Positions 44,451 through 54,418 of a stretch of 64,000 nucleotides of DNA are shown piece after piece. Source of the stretch: Ruegeria denitrificans. GTDB taxonomy: Bacteria; Pseudomonadota; Alphaproteobacteria; Rhodobacterales; Rhodobacteraceae. The translations under genes and the position numbers were made by a program. Numbering within the stretch: the first letter of the stretch is position 1; every line of letters starts with the position of its first letter. The DNA lies in assembly GCF_001458295.1 (NCBI RefSeq), contig NZ_CYUD01000008.1:1-64000 (forward strand), given 5' to 3'. The notes under the pieces are model-generated. The model did no database searches. It was not told the DNA's origin and saw nothing but the letters and a program-made list of their open reading frames with translations.

Positions 44451-45089
44451 GTGCATGTTGTTATTACCGGGGTCAATCGCGGTATTGGCCGAACGCTGGC
44501 TGAAAACTATCAGGCCCGTGGGGATAAATTGACGGGTACTGCTCGGGATGGCAGCGCGCAGGTTGTTTTGGATGTCACCGACCCCGCGCAACATTTTGAT
44601 GTGGCCGCGCATTTAGGCGATCAACCTGTTGATCTGTTGATCTGCAACGCCGGGGTCTATCTGGACAAAGGGCAAAGTATTGATGGCTATCCTGCCGATA
44701 TGTGGACGCAGAGCTTTGCCATCAACGTGACCGGGGTGTTTCTGACCGTTCAGGCTTTGTTGCCGAACCTGCGTGCTGCGCAGGGAAAGGTTGCGATTAT
44801 TTCGTCGACAATGGCCTCGCATACCCGCGCACCAGGGGGCAGCTATATCTATCGCGCATCAAAGGCTGCAGCCTTGAATCTGGGGCGCAATCTGGCCACC
44901 GATCTGCGCGATGACGGGATCGCCGTGGGTATCTATCACCCCGGCTGGGTACTGACCGATATGGGCGGGCCGGAGGCCGATATCACGCTGGATCAGGCCG
45001 CTGAAGGCCTGATTGAACGGTTCGATTCACTGTCACTGGAAACAACGGGTTGTTTCGAAAACTGGGACGGTCGTGCCCACGCTTACTGA
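44451..45089 (+). CDS. Short-chain dehydrogenase/reductase
   Basis: A 212-residue SDR beginning with GTG. The cofactor loop is TGVNRGIGRTLAENY at 5-19, the structural ICNAGVY near 63, the Ser in ISSTMASH near 122, and the catalytic YRASK near 137-141. The aspartate/basic cues for NAD versus NADP preference are unclear. Substrate unknown. Its last 7 bases overlap the convergent secreted-protein gene. Confidence 0.87.
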   Translation: MHVVITGVNRGIGRTLAENYQARGDKLTGTARDGSAQVVLDVTDPAQHFDVAAHLGDQPVDLLICNAGVYLDKGQSIDGYPADMWTQSFAINVTGVFLTVQALLPNLRAAQGKVAIISSTMASHTRAPGGSYIYRASKAAALNLGRNLATDLRDDGIAVGIYHPGWVLTDMGGPEADITLDQAAEGLIERFDSLSLETTGCFENWDGRAHAY

Positions 45090-45436
45090 CGTTTCAGTGC
45101 TGCGGTGGGGATTTCGTAGACTTCGTCCGGGTCGATGAAGATCACTGTCAGGTCGCCGCGCGTCTCATGGCTGATTTTGGCCGGTGAGCTGCTGGAACTG
45201 GGCACGCCGTCGGTGAAATAGATGCTGCGCACCTCGCCGCCACCCAATGACACAGCCAGTGTCGTGGTGCCATCGTCATGGTGGCGCAACTCGGCATGGC
45301 AGTTGTCAAGCGGTGCACCACCCGAGGCGCAGGGAACCGTACCCAAAGCATTCTTGCCGTCGGTTGCGGCCAGTGTGGAAACCTGCGCAAAGGCGGAGGA
45401 CGACAGCATAACAGCTGCGAAGGCAAGGCGGTACAT
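45083..45436 (-). CDS. Small secreted protein of unknown function
   Basis: A 117-residue protein with a signal peptide (MYRLAFAAVMLSSSAFAQ). The ATG at 45436 is chosen because GAGG lies 6 bases upstream; an ATG four codons earlier (45448) is an alternative. The mature part has two cysteines (VPCASGGAPLDNC) and an acidic C-terminus, and looks like a small beta-rich periplasmic protein. I do not recognise a family. Confidence 0.6.
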   Translation of the reverse strand: MYRLAFAAVMLSSSAFAQVSTLAATDGKNALGTVPCASGGAPLDNCHAELRHHDDGTTTLAVSLGGGEVRSIYFTDGVPSSSSSPAKISHETRGDLTVIFIDPDEVYEIPTAALKRQ

Positions 45437-45599
45437 GGAAAACCTCATGGAAAATTCGACGCCTAAGGCTGGCACCCCTGCTGCCGGATGTAAAGCGACC
45501 CTATGCGGCATTCGGGTCGGTTTTGGACCCTTGCCCTTACGGCCCCCCTCGCATAAGACGCACGGGACCTGATTTCCAAGGCGCGGAGAGACCACCCCC

Positions 45600-46838
45600 A
45601 TGCCCGTACTCGTAATGAAATTCGGTGGCACATCGGTTGCCAACCTTGATCGCATCCGCCGCGCGGCAAAACGCATCGGTGTTGAAGTGGCCAAGGGCTA
45701 TGATGTGATCGTCATCGTCTCGGCCATGTCGGGCAAGACCAATGAATTGGTGGGTTGGGTCGACGAGACATCTCCGCTGTATGACGCGCGCGAATATGAT
45801 GCCGTGGTGTCTTCGGGCGAAAATGTGACAGCTGGTCTGATGGCGCTGACGTTGCAGGAAATGGATATCCCGGCGCGCAGTTGGCAGGGCTGGCAGGTGC
45901 CGCTGATGACCACCAGCGCCCACAGCCAGGCCCGGATCGAGGAAATTCCGACCGAAAACCTATCTCAGAAATTCGCCGAGGGCATGAAAGTGGCCGTTGT
46001 TGCAGGTTTCCAGGGTATCAGCCCCGAAGGACGCATCACCACGCTGGGACGGGGTGGGTCAGACACCACCGCCGTAGCTTTTGCTGCCGCGTTCGGTGCC
46101 GAACGATGCGATATTTATACGGATGTGGATGGCGTCTATACCACCGACCCGCGCATCTGTGAAAAGGCGCGCAAACTGGATCGCATTTCGTTTGAGGAAA
46201 TGCTCGAACTGGCCTCGCTTGGGGCCAAGGTGCTGCAAACCCGCTCGGTCGAGCTGGCGATGCGGTATAAGGTGAAACTGCGCGTTCTCTCAAGTTTTGA
46301 AGAACAATCCGACGAGGCCGGTACGCTGGTCGTTGACGAGGAGGATATCATGGAATCCAATGTTGTGGCCGGTGTGGCCTATTCCCGTGACGAGGCCAAA
46401 ATGACGGCCGTATCGGTGGCGGACCGCCCCGGTATCGCCTCGACCATCTTTACTGCGCTCAGCGATGAAGGCGTGAATGTGGACATGATCGTCCAGAACA
46501 TCTCGGACGAAGGGCGGACGGACATGACCTTTTCCTGCCCGACCGACCAGGTGCCGCGCGCCGAAAAAGCGCTGCTGGCGATCAAGGACGCGGGCGAGTT
46601 GAACTATGCCGAACTGGTTGCGGATGAAGATGTCTGCAAGGTCTCGGTTGTAGGTATCGGGATGCGCTCTCAGTCGGGTGTTGCGGCCAAAATGTTCAAG
46701 GTGCTCTCGGATGAGGGGATCAACATCAAAGTCATTACAACCTCTGAGATAAAAATTTCCGTCCTTGTGGATCGGAAATACATGGAACTTGCGGTTCAGG
46801 CACTGCATGATGCCTTTGAACTGGACAAGGCGGCCTGA
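45600..46838 (+). CDS. lysC: Aspartate kinase
   Basis: A 412-residue enzyme that phosphorylates aspartate to start lysine, threonine and methionine synthesis. The N-terminal MPVLVMKFGGTSVANLDRI is the kinase signature, TTLGRGGSDTTAVAFAAAFGA near 149-169 the substrate region, and two ACT domains (near 265-325 and 345-405) allow feedback control by lysine and threonine. It fits with thrC elsewhere in the window but is not in the same operon. Confidence 0.95.
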   Translation: MPVLVMKFGGTSVANLDRIRRAAKRIGVEVAKGYDVIVIVSAMSGKTNELVGWVDETSPLYDAREYDAVVSSGENVTAGLMALTLQEMDIPARSWQGWQVPLMTTSAHSQARIEEIPTENLSQKFAEGMKVAVVAGFQGISPEGRITTLGRGGSDTTAVAFAAAFGAERCDIYTDVDGVYTTDPRICEKARKLDRISFEEMLELASLGAKVLQTRSVELAMRYKVKLRVLSSFEEQSDEAGTLVVDEEDIMESNVVAGVAYSRDEAKMTAVSVADRPGIASTIFTALSDEGVNVDMIVQNISDEGRTDMTFSCPTDQVPRAEKALLAIKDAGELNYAELVADEDVCKVSVVGIGMRSQSGVAAKMFKVLSDEGINIKVITTSEIKISVLVDRKYMELAVQALHDAFELDKAA

Positions 46839-46884
46839 GCATTTCAGCCAAGGATCTCGCCTGACACACTAATTTGGTTGGGCC

Positions 46885-49128
46885 ATGGTGGACGGCACCG
46901 AAACAGAATCCCGCAAGCTGCTGGGGCGGCTGCGTGAAGAGATGGCGAGCGAGGCCGCCGGTCAGGAACGTCTTGACCGGATTACGCATCTGATTGCCGA
47001 CAGCATCCGGGCCGAGGTCTGCTCGGTCTACCTGTTCCGTGATGAGGACACGCTGGAGCTGTGCGCAACCGAAGGTCTGGCACCCGAGGCGGTGCACAAA
47101 ACCCGGATGCGCATGGGCGAGGGGCTGGTGGGCCGTGTTGCCCAATCCGGCAAGGTCGTGAACACCCCTGACGCGCCATCGGCCAAAGGCTTCCGCTATA
47201 TGCCGGAAACCGGTGAAGAACGGTTCTCGTCTTTTCTGGGTGTTCCTGTTCAGCGTCTGGGCGAAAAACTGGGCGTTCTGGTGGTGCAATCCCGCGAGGC
47301 GCGCAAGTTTTCGGCGGATGAGGTCTATGCGCTGGAAGTCGTTGCCATGGTTCTGGCCGAGATGGCCGAGCTGGGCGCCTTTATTGGCGAGGGCGCGGCC
47401 CTGTCGCCACTGCACCAGCAATCTGTACAGCTCAGCGGTGGACCGGCGCAGGAAGGCTACGCCGAAGGCCATGTCTGGCTGCATGAGCCTCGTGTTGTCG
47501 TTACTAATCCGATTGCTGATGATCCTCTTCGCGAGCGTGAGCGTCTGACTGAGGCGGTCGAAGAACTGCGCGTTGGCGTCGACAAGATGCTTGAAATCTC
47601 GAAGGGCGGTGACAAAGAGCAGCTTCAGGTTCTCGAAGCCTATCGCATGTTCGCCAATTCCAAAGGCTGGATGCGCCGGATGGAAGAGGACATTGCCCTG
47701 GGCCTTAGCGCCGAAGCGGCGGTGGAAAAAGAGCAATCGCAGGCGCGCGCCCGTATGGGGCAGGTGACCGACCCCTATTTGCGGGAACGGCTGGCTGATC
47801 TGGACGATCTCTCCAACCGGTTGCTGCGCATTCTGACCGGGCAGGGCAACACCAATGGCGCTGACCTACCGCCCGATCCGATCCTGATCGCCCGCAATAT
47901 TGGCCCCGGAGATTTGCTGGAGTACGGCCGGTCACTGAAGGGTATCGTGCTTGAGGAAGGCTCGGTGGGCAGTCACGCCACCATCGTGGCGCGTGCGCTG
48001 GCGATCCCGCTGGTGGTGCATGTGGGTCGGATCACGACCGAGGCGTTGAACGGCGACCACATCCTGGTTGATGGAGATCAGGGCATTGTCCATCTGCGCC
48101 CCGAAGAAACCGTGGCAAACGCTGTGCGCGATAAAATCGCTATGCAGGCAAAGGCGCAGGAACGCTATGCCTCGATCCGCGAAACCCCGACAGTGACGCG
48201 GGATGGGGAACGGATCAATCTGGTGATGAACGCAGGCCTGATGGCCGATCTTCCTTCGCTGGGCAATTCCGGAGCTGAGGGTGTTGGCTTATTTCGGACT
48301 GAGTTGCAATTCCTGATCCGCAATAAGATGCCCAAGCGATCAGAGTTGGTGACGCAATATCAAAAGGTTCTGGACGCGGCTGAAGGTAAACGAGTGATTT
48401 TCCGCACGTTGGATATCGGGTCCGACAAGGTCCTGCCTTACATGAAGCACGTGGCGGAACCGAACCCGGCGCTGGGCTGGCGCGCGATTCGCGTAGGTCT
48501 GGACAAGCGCGGCGTGATGCGGATGCAGTTGCAGGCCCTAATTCGGGCCGCCAATGGGCGCCCGTTGTCGATTATGTTCCCCTTCGTGGCGCAGGCCGAC
48601 GAATTTTACGAGGCCCGCTGGGAGGTCAACAAAACCATCGAACGCGAAAAACGTTTGGGCCACGTCCTGCCGGAATCGCTTGAGGTCGGGGCGATGCTGG
48701 AAACCCCATCGCTTGCCTTTGCGCCGCAGAAATTCTTCGATGAGGTCGACTTTGTTTCGGTTGGGGGCAATGACCTGAAACAGTTTTTCTTTGCCGCTGA
48801 CCGAGAAAACGAACTGGTGCGCCGTCGATATGACACGTTGAATGTCAGTTTCCTGACGTTCATCGAGCGGATCGTGGAACGTTGCAACACCTCTGACACG
48901 CCGCTTTCGTTTTGTGGCGAGGATGCAGGTCGCCCGGTCGAGGCTCTGTGTCTGGCTGCAATGGGCATCCGGACGCTTTCGATGCGTCCGGCCTCGATCG
49001 GTCCGGTCAAAAGCGTGCTGTTGCGGGCCGACCTGCAATCTTTACGAAAGATTATTGCAGACGCGCGTCACCGGGGCGATCAATCGGTTCGTCCCGCCGT
49101 TATGGAGTGGCTGCGCAATCAGGGCTGA
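46885..49128 (+). CDS. ptsP: Phosphoenolpyruvate-protein phosphotransferase PtsP (EI-Ntr)
   Basis: A 747-residue enzyme I of the nitrogen PTS. An N-terminal GAF domain (about 15-170) precedes EI. The phosphorylated His is in GSHATIVARALAIP near 364-377. The PEP-binding part has GVGLFRTELQFLI near 465, the LDIGSDKVLPY region near 512, and FCGEDAGRPVEALCLAAMGI near 675, with the Cys acting as acid. It feeds phosphate to NPr and EIIA-Ntr for metabolic regulation, not sugar uptake. Confidence 0.93.
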   Translation: MVDGTETESRKLLGRLREEMASEAAGQERLDRITHLIADSIRAEVCSVYLFRDEDTLELCATEGLAPEAVHKTRMRMGEGLVGRVAQSGKVVNTPDAPSAKGFRYMPETGEERFSSFLGVPVQRLGEKLGVLVVQSREARKFSADEVYALEVVAMVLAEMAELGAFIGEGAALSPLHQQSVQLSGGPAQEGYAEGHVWLHEPRVVVTNPIADDPLRERERLTEAVEELRVGVDKMLEISKGGDKEQLQVLEAYRMFANSKGWMRRMEEDIALGLSAEAAVEKEQSQARARMGQVTDPYLRERLADLDDLSNRLLRILTGQGNTNGADLPPDPILIARNIGPGDLLEYGRSLKGIVLEEGSVGSHATIVARALAIPLVVHVGRITTEALNGDHILVDGDQGIVHLRPEETVANAVRDKIAMQAKAQERYASIRETPTVTRDGERINLVMNAGLMADLPSLGNSGAEGVGLFRTELQFLIRNKMPKRSELVTQYQKVLDAAEGKRVIFRTLDIGSDKVLPYMKHVAEPNPALGWRAIRVGLDKRGVMRMQLQALIRAANGRPLSIMFPFVAQADEFYEARWEVNKTIEREKRLGHVLPESLEVGAMLETPSLAFAPQKFFDEVDFVSVGGNDLKQFFFAADRENELVRRRYDTLNVSFLTFIERIVERCNTSDTPLSFCGEDAGRPVEALCLAAMGIRTLSMRPASIGPVKSVLLRADLQSLRKIIADARHRGDQSVRPAVMEWLRNQG

Positions 49129-49180
49129 CATCCTTTTCCGGGCTTGCTTTCTGCATCTGCATTGCCTATGCAGGCTGTGA

Positions 49181-49196
49181 ATGTTAGCGATAACAT
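49181..49196. promoter_or_regulatory. LacI-family-type operator upstream of zwf-edd-eda
   Basis: ATGTTA-GCGA-TAACAT is an inverted repeat with the central CG that LacI-family repressors prefer. It is close to the E. coli GntR (LacI-family) site consensus ATGTTACCGGTAACAT. It lies 70 bases upstream of the zwf start. No LacI-type regulator gene is in the window, so the regulator is inferred. Confidence 0.6.
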
Positions 49197-49265
49197 ACCC
49201 ACGTTTCGGGCGCTGCGGTGTTCTGGTGTTATGTTGGATAGGGTGAGAACTGAAGGAGCCCGTCG

Positions 49266-50711
49266 ATGGTTTCACGCGTAATTCCGGTTAATCCGTTCGA
49301 TCTGGTGCTGTTCGGTGCGACCGGCGATCTGGCGCAACGCAAGATTCTGCCGGGCCTGTATCACCGGTTTGAGGTTGGGCAGATGCCCGAAGACGCCTGC
49401 ATCATCGGTTCGGCCCGCTCGGATATGGACAGCGATGCGTTCCGCGATCAGATACGTGCCTCGATGGCGGAATTCGCACCGGAGTTCAAAAAGGATGTGT
49501 TGGATCGCTTTCTCGACCGGGTTTCGTATGTGTCAGTCGATGCGTCGGGCGATGCGGGCTGGTCGGACTTGGCCAAGGCGTTGCGCCCCGATGTCGTGCG
49601 CGCGTTCTACCTTTCAGTCGGACCCAGCCTGTTCTCGGGCATTGCGCACAGGTTGAACGAACATGGGTTGGCCACACCGGACAGCCGCATTGTCGTGGAA
49701 AAACCCTTCGGTCATGATCTGGCATCCGCCAAAGCACTGAACGAAGGTTTGCGTGCCTGTTTTAAAGAGCATCAGATTTACCGGATCGACCACTATCTGG
49801 GCAAAGAGACGGTGCAGAACCTGATGGCCCTGCGCTTTGCCAATTCGCTGTTCGAACCGCTATGGAACTCGACCCATATCGACCACGTTCAGATCACCGT
49901 GGCCGAAACCGTAAGCGTCGAAGGGCGCGGTTCCTATTACGACCAATCCGGTGCCATGCGGGACATGGTCCAGAACCACCTAGTGCAACTTCTGTGCCTG
50001 ACCGCGATGGAACCGCCGTCGAAATTCGCCCCCAACGCGGTGAGGGATGAAAAGGTCAAGGTGATTGAGGCGCTGGACCCAGTGGAGCCAAAGGATATCG
50101 CGCGCGGCCAGTACCGGGCCGAACACGGGCAGGGTGGTTATGTTGATCATGTCGGCAACCCCGCCAGCCGTACTGAAAGCTTCATCGCGTTGAAGGTTCA
50201 TCTGGGCAACTGGCGTTGGGCGGGCGTGCCGTTTTATCTTCGCACCGGCAAGCGGCTACGGGCGCGGGAATCGGAAATCGCCGTGTTCTTTCGTGACCCG
50301 CCACATACGATCTTTCCAAATGTGGGTCCACTGCACGGCAACGTGCTGGTGATCCGCCTGCAACCGGACGAGGGGATTATCCTTCGCACCACCATCAAAG
50401 ACCCCGGTCCGGGCGGCTTCCGCCTATCAGATGTGGCGCTGGACATGAGCTTTGCGGACGCTTTGGGTGTCGAGGCCAGCGCGCCCGATGCTTATGAGCG
50501 GCTGGTGATGGATGTCATCCGGGGCGATCAAACCCTGTTCATGCGCGGAGACGAGGCCGAGGCCGCTTGGGCCTGGGTCGATCCTATCATTCAGGGATGG
50601 GAGGATCGCGGCGATCGCCCGGCACGCTATGATCAGGGCAGCTCGGGTCCTGAAGAAGCATTGATGCTGATGCACCGCGACGGACGTCGCTGGCGTCAGA
50701 TCGGAGGTTAA
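49266..50711 (+). CDS. zwf: Glucose-6-phosphate 1-dehydrogenase
   Basis: A 481-residue enzyme that oxidises glucose-6-phosphate. The nucleotide fold begins with [19 protein letters not shown] near 14-32, and the catalytic region is [21 protein letters not shown] near 174-194 with its key His and Lys. The ATG has GAAGGAGC upstream. It starts an operon with edd 2 bases after its stop, so its product is directed into the Entner-Doudoroff path. Confidence 0.96.
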   Translation: MVSRVIPVNPFDLVLFGATGDLAQRKILPGLYHRFEVGQMPEDACIIGSARSDMDSDAFRDQIRASMAEFAPEFKKDVLDRFLDRVSYVSVDASGDAGWSDLAKALRPDVVRAFYLSVGPSLFSGIAHRLNEHGLATPDSRIVVEKPFGHDLASAKALNEGLRACFKEHQIYRIDHYLGKETVQNLMALRFANSLFEPLWNSTHIDHVQITVAETVSVEGRGSYYDQSGAMRDMVQNHLVQLLCLTAMEPPSKFAPNAVRDEKVKVIEALDPVEPKDIARGQYRAEHGQGGYVDHVGNPASRTESFIALKVHLGNWRWAGVPFYLRTGKRLRARESEIAVFFRDPPHTIFPNVGPLHGNVLVIRLQPDEGIILRTTIKDPGPGGFRLSDVALDMSFADALGVEASAPDAYERLVMDVIRGDQTLFMRGDEAEAAWAWVDPIIQGWEDRGDRPARYDQGSSGPEEALMLMHRDGRRWRQIGG

Positions 50712-50713
50712 CC

Positions 50714-52519
50714 ATGGTTCATTCTGTTATCACCGATGTCACCCGGCGGATTATTGACCGTAGCGCCGATCTGCGTGGCCCGCATCTGGAACGGATGGAG
50801 CAGGCCAGATCCAAAGGGCCTGCCCGCGCGCATCTGTCGTGCAGCGGTCAGGCGCATGCTTATGCCGGGGCGCGGACGGATCAACAGGCTATGGCGACCG
50901 GTACCGCTGGAAACCTTGGCATCGTCACGGCATATAATGACATGCTCTCGGCGCATCAGCCGTTCGAGCGGTATCCCGGCCTGATCCGCGATGCGATCCG
51001 AGCCGCCGGTGGCACCGCACAGGTCGCAGGCGGCGTACCGGCCATGTGCGACGGCGTCACCCAAGGCGAAGCCGGGATGGAGCTGTCGCTGTTTTCCCGC
51101 GATGTGATCGCGCTGGCGACCGGGGTGGCGCTGAGCCACAATACCTATGATGCGGCTGTCTTCCTTGGCGTTTGCGATAAGATCGTTCCCGGTCTGGTGA
51201 TCGGCGCACAGACCTTCGGACATCTACCCGCAGTGTTCCTGCCCGCTGGCCCTATGACCAGCGGCCTGCCCAATGACGAAAAGGCCAAGATCCGCCAGAA
51301 ATTCGCCGCCGGAGAGATTGGGCGCGACGAACTCATGGCCGCCGAAATGGCCGCTTATCACGGCCCTGGCACCTGCACGTTCTATGGCACCGCCAACACG
51401 AATCAGATGCTGATGGAGTTCATGGGCCTGCACCTACCAGGCTCAAGCTTCATCAACCCGAACACGCCGTTACGGGACGCGCTGACCGAACAGGGCGCAC
51501 GCCATGCTTTGTCTCTCAGTGCGCTGGGCAACAATTACACGCCGGTCTATCAAGTCCTCGACGAACGGGCCTTTGTGAATGGCATCGTCGGTCTGATGGC
51601 CACTGGTGGTTCGACTAACTTGCTGATCCACCTGATCGCCATGGCGCGGGCGGGTGGTATTGTGCTGGATTGGGAAGATTTTTCCGATATTTCCGCCGTC
51701 GTCCCGCTGGTTGCACGGGTCTATCCAAACGGTCTGGCAGATGTGAACCATTTCCACGCAGCAGGCGGGCTGGGCTACTGCATCGGCACGCTGCTTGAGG
51801 ATGGGCTTCTGCACCCCGACACCCTGACCGTCGCGGGGCAGGGGTTGCAAAATTACACCAGGGAACCCAAGCTGAAAGACGGCGATCTGGTCTGGGAAGA
51901 GGGCGCTGGCCATAGCCTGAACGATAAGATCGTCCGCCCCGCCAAAGATCCGTTCCAGCCCACCGGTGGACTGTCGCGCCTGACCGGCAATCTGGGCACA
52001 GCGGTCATGAAAGTTTCCGCAGTTGCGCCCGAGCACCAGATCGTCGAAGCACCCGTGCGTGTTTTCCACGATCAGAGCGAAGTTAAGGCGGCTTTCAAGG
52101 CTGGTGAATTCACCGGGGACGTTATCGTTGTCGTCCGTTTTCAGGGACCAAAAGCCAACGGTATGCCTGAATTGCACTCACTGACTCCGATCCTGTCGAT
52201 CCTTCAGGGCAGGGGCCAAAAGGTGGCGTTGGTCACTGATGGTCGTATGTCCGGAGCCTCGGGCAAAGTACCTGCGGCGATCCATGTCTGCCCTGAGGCG
52301 CTTGAGAGCGGCGCGATCGCCTATCTGCGGGACGGCGATGTGCTGCGCGTCGACGCGGTGAAAGGTGATCTGGAAATCCTTACCCCAGGTGTGCTCGACC
52401 GCACCCCGGCCGCAGCCGATCTGTCTGCCAATCAACATGGCGTCGGTCGGGATCTCTTCGCCGCTTTCCGCAACAATGTCGGGTCCGCCGACGCCGGTGC
52501 CAGCATTTTTGGAGTGTAA
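50714..52519 (+). CDS. edd: Phosphogluconate dehydratase
   Basis: A 601-residue [4Fe-4S] dehydratase of the IlvD/Edd family that makes KDPG from 6-phosphogluconate. Conserved parts include [20 protein letters not shown] near 75-95, [25 protein letters not shown] near 112-136, [11 protein letters not shown] near 155, [15 protein letters not shown] near 217, and [19 protein letters not shown] near 505-523. The Cys in CDGV, CDKI and GTCTFYG are probable cluster ligands. Coupled to zwf (2-base gap) and eda. Confidence 0.95.
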   Translation: MVHSVITDVTRRIIDRSADLRGPHLERMEQARSKGPARAHLSCSGQAHAYAGARTDQQAMATGTAGNLGIVTAYNDMLSAHQPFERYPGLIRDAIRAAGGTAQVAGGVPAMCDGVTQGEAGMELSLFSRDVIALATGVALSHNTYDAAVFLGVCDKIVPGLVIGAQTFGHLPAVFLPAGPMTSGLPNDEKAKIRQKFAAGEIGRDELMAAEMAAYHGPGTCTFYGTANTNQMLMEFMGLHLPGSSFINPNTPLRDALTEQGARHALSLSALGNNYTPVYQVLDERAFVNGIVGLMATGGSTNLLIHLIAMARAGGIVLDWEDFSDISAVVPLVARVYPNGLADVNHFHAAGGLGYCIGTLLEDGLLHPDTLTVAGQGLQNYTREPKLKDGDLVWEEGAGHSLNDKIVRPAKDPFQPTGGLSRLTGNLGTAVMKVSAVAPEHQIVEAPVRVFHDQSEVKAAFKAGEFTGDVIVVVRFQGPKANGMPELHSLTPILSILQGRGQKVALVTDGRMSGASGKVPAAIHVCPEALESGAIAYLRDGDVLRVDAVKGDLEILTPGVLDRTPAAADLSANQHGVGRDLFAAFRNNVGSADAGASIFGV

Positions 52520-52524
52520 TCTTC

Positions 52525-53157
52525 ATGTCAAAAACCCAACGAACCCGCGAAATATGCGGTCTGGCGCCCATTGTCCCGGTTCTGGTCGTCGATGACGCCG
52601 CGCAGGCGCGGCTTTTGGCCGAAGCACTGGTGGCAGGTGGTTTGCCCGCACTGGAGGTAACCCTGCGCACCCCGGCAGCCCTGGATGCCATCCGAGCCAT
52701 GGCACAGGTGCCCGGAGGTGTTGTCGGAGCGGGTACGCTGGTCACTCCCGAGGACGTGCGAGCTGCAAAAGAGGCGGGCGCGCAGTTTGGCGTTTCACCC
52801 GGCGCGACCGATATGCTGATTGCAGCCTGCGAAGCCGAAGGTCTGCCTTTGCTGCCCGGAGTCGCTACGGCCAGCGAGGCGATGGGCCTGCTGGAAAAAG
52901 GCTATGACATGCTGAAATTCTTCCCGGCCGAAGCGTCGGGCGGCGCGCCCGCGCTAAAAGCCATTGGTGCACCTCTGCCGCAGATCACTTTCTGCCCGAC
53001 GGGTGGTGTGTCACCGGCCAATGCCCGCGATTACCTGTCGTTGTCGAATGTTGTTTGCGCTGGCGGCAGCTGGGTCGCGCCCAAACAGATGGTGCAGGAT
53101 GGTGATTGGGCCGGGATCGAAACACTCGCACGTGAAGCCTCAAAGCTGATGGATTGA
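52525..53157 (+). CDS. eda: 2-dehydro-3-deoxyphosphogluconate (KDPG) aldolase
   Basis: A 210-residue class I aldolase that splits KDPG into pyruvate and glyceraldehyde-3-phosphate. The Glu of LEVTLRTPAALDAIR near 44 and the Schiff-base Lys in YDMLKFFPAEASGG near 132 are visible. It completes zwf-edd-eda. No 6-phosphogluconolactonase gene lies in the operon. Confidence 0.95.
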   Translation: MSKTQRTREICGLAPIVPVLVVDDAAQARLLAEALVAGGLPALEVTLRTPAALDAIRAMAQVPGGVVGAGTLVTPEDVRAAKEAGAQFGVSPGATDMLIAACEAEGLPLLPGVATASEAMGLLEKGYDMLKFFPAEASGGAPALKAIGAPLPQITFCPTGGVSPANARDYLSLSNVVCAGGSWVAPKQMVQDGDWAGIETLAREASKLMD

Positions 53158-53208
53158 CGCGGCGATTAGCAGCGTTAGGGTGGGCGTCAATTCAAACAGG
53201 TTGATCCC

Positions 53209-54405
53209 ATGAAAAATCAAATCTCTCTTGCGCAGGGGCGCGAGTATCTGGCGATTCCCGGCCCTTCGGTCATGCCTGACGCGGTTCTGCAGGCCATGCA
53301 CCGTCCGTCACCCAACATCTATGATGGCGAACTAATTGACTTGGTACCCACCCTGGCTCGCGATCTGAAACGCGTGGCGGGTACAAACCACAACGTCGCC
53401 ATTTACATCGCCAACGGCCATGGCACGTGGGAAGCGGCGCTGTCCAACGTCATCGCGCCGGGTGAAACGGTCCTTGCCCCGGCTTCGGGCATATTCACAT
53501 ACGGCTGGGCCGAGATGGCAGAGGGTATCGGTGCTAAGGTTGAGCTGCTCGATTTCGGCATGTCTTCGTCTTGGGATATGGATCGCATCGCGGACGCCAT
53601 TCGCGCAGACGCGGCGCATCAGATTAAGGCCGTTCTGGCGGTACATGTGGACACATCCAGTTCGATCCGCAATGACATCCCGGCGTTGCGGGCCTTGCTG
53701 GACGATATGAACCATCCGGCATTGCTGATGGCCGACTGTATCGCCTCGCTGGGCTGCGACCGGTTCGAAATGGATGCCTGGGGCGTCGACGTCATGGTGA
53801 CGGCTTGCCAAAAAGGTTTGATGACCCCGGCAGGCGTGGGATTTGTGTTTTTCAACGACAAGGCGCAGGCCAAACGGGCAGAGATGCCGCGTGTTTCGCA
53901 ATATTGGGATTGGCAGCCGCGCGTGAAACCCAAAGTGTTTTATCAGTATTTCAACGGCACCGCGCCGACGCATCACCTGTATGGTCTGCGTGCAGCGCTC
54001 GACATGATCCACGCTGAAGGGATCGAGAATGTCTGGGCGCGTCACGAACACCTTGCAAAGGCCATTTGGGCGGCGTGCGAAATATGGGCCGAAGGTGGCG
54101 CGCTTGAAATGAATGTGACCAACGGCGCCCATCGCAGCCACGCGGTGACTGCCTTGCGCCTGACGGATGGCCGGGGAACGCCGCTGCGCCAGTTTTCCGA
54201 GCGCCAGTTGGGCCTGACGCTTGGCATTGGTCTGGGGATGGAGGATCACGCCGGTTGCTTCCGTCTGGGACATATGGGTCACATGAATGGCCAGATGGTC
54301 ATGGCGATGCTGGGCGGCGTGGAAACCGCGATGGCTGCCCTGAACATTCCGCGTGGTTCCGGCGCGCTTGAGGCCGCTGCCGCCACGCTGGCAATCAAGC
54401 CTTAA
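53209..54405 (+). CDS. Class V aminotransferase (serine/alanine-glyoxylate type)
   Basis: A 398-residue PLP enzyme. The N-terminus GREYLAIPGPSVMPDAVLQAMHRPSPNIYDGEL is the AGXT/SPT family signature, and the PLP lysine lies in MVTACQKGLMTPAGVGFVFF near residue 202. Another marker is VHVDTSSSIRNDIPALRALLDD near 146. The family converts glyoxylate to glycine using serine or alanine, or forms purine catabolism enzymes. Serine-glyoxylate transfer is plausible but not certain. It ends 13 bases from the convergent HisC-like gene. Confidence 0.85.
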   Translation: MKNQISLAQGREYLAIPGPSVMPDAVLQAMHRPSPNIYDGELIDLVPTLARDLKRVAGTNHNVAIYIANGHGTWEAALSNVIAPGETVLAPASGIFTYGWAEMAEGIGAKVELLDFGMSSSWDMDRIADAIRADAAHQIKAVLAVHVDTSSSIRNDIPALRALLDDMNHPALLMADCIASLGCDRFEMDAWGVDVMVTACQKGLMTPAGVGFVFFNDKAQAKRAEMPRVSQYWDWQPRVKPKVFYQYFNGTAPTHHLYGLRAALDMIHAEGIENVWARHEHLAKAIWAACEIWAEGGALEMNVTNGAHRSHAVTALRLTDGRGTPLRQFSERQLGLTLGIGLGMEDHAGCFRLGHMGHMNGQMVMAMLGGVETAMAALNIPRGSGALEAAAATLAIKP

Positions 54406-54418
54406 CCCAAGTCCCGGG

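Noticed and set aside
46735..47736. 333-codon open frame antisense to lysC/ptsP
   Set aside because: Spans the ends of two genuine genes; an antisense shadow.
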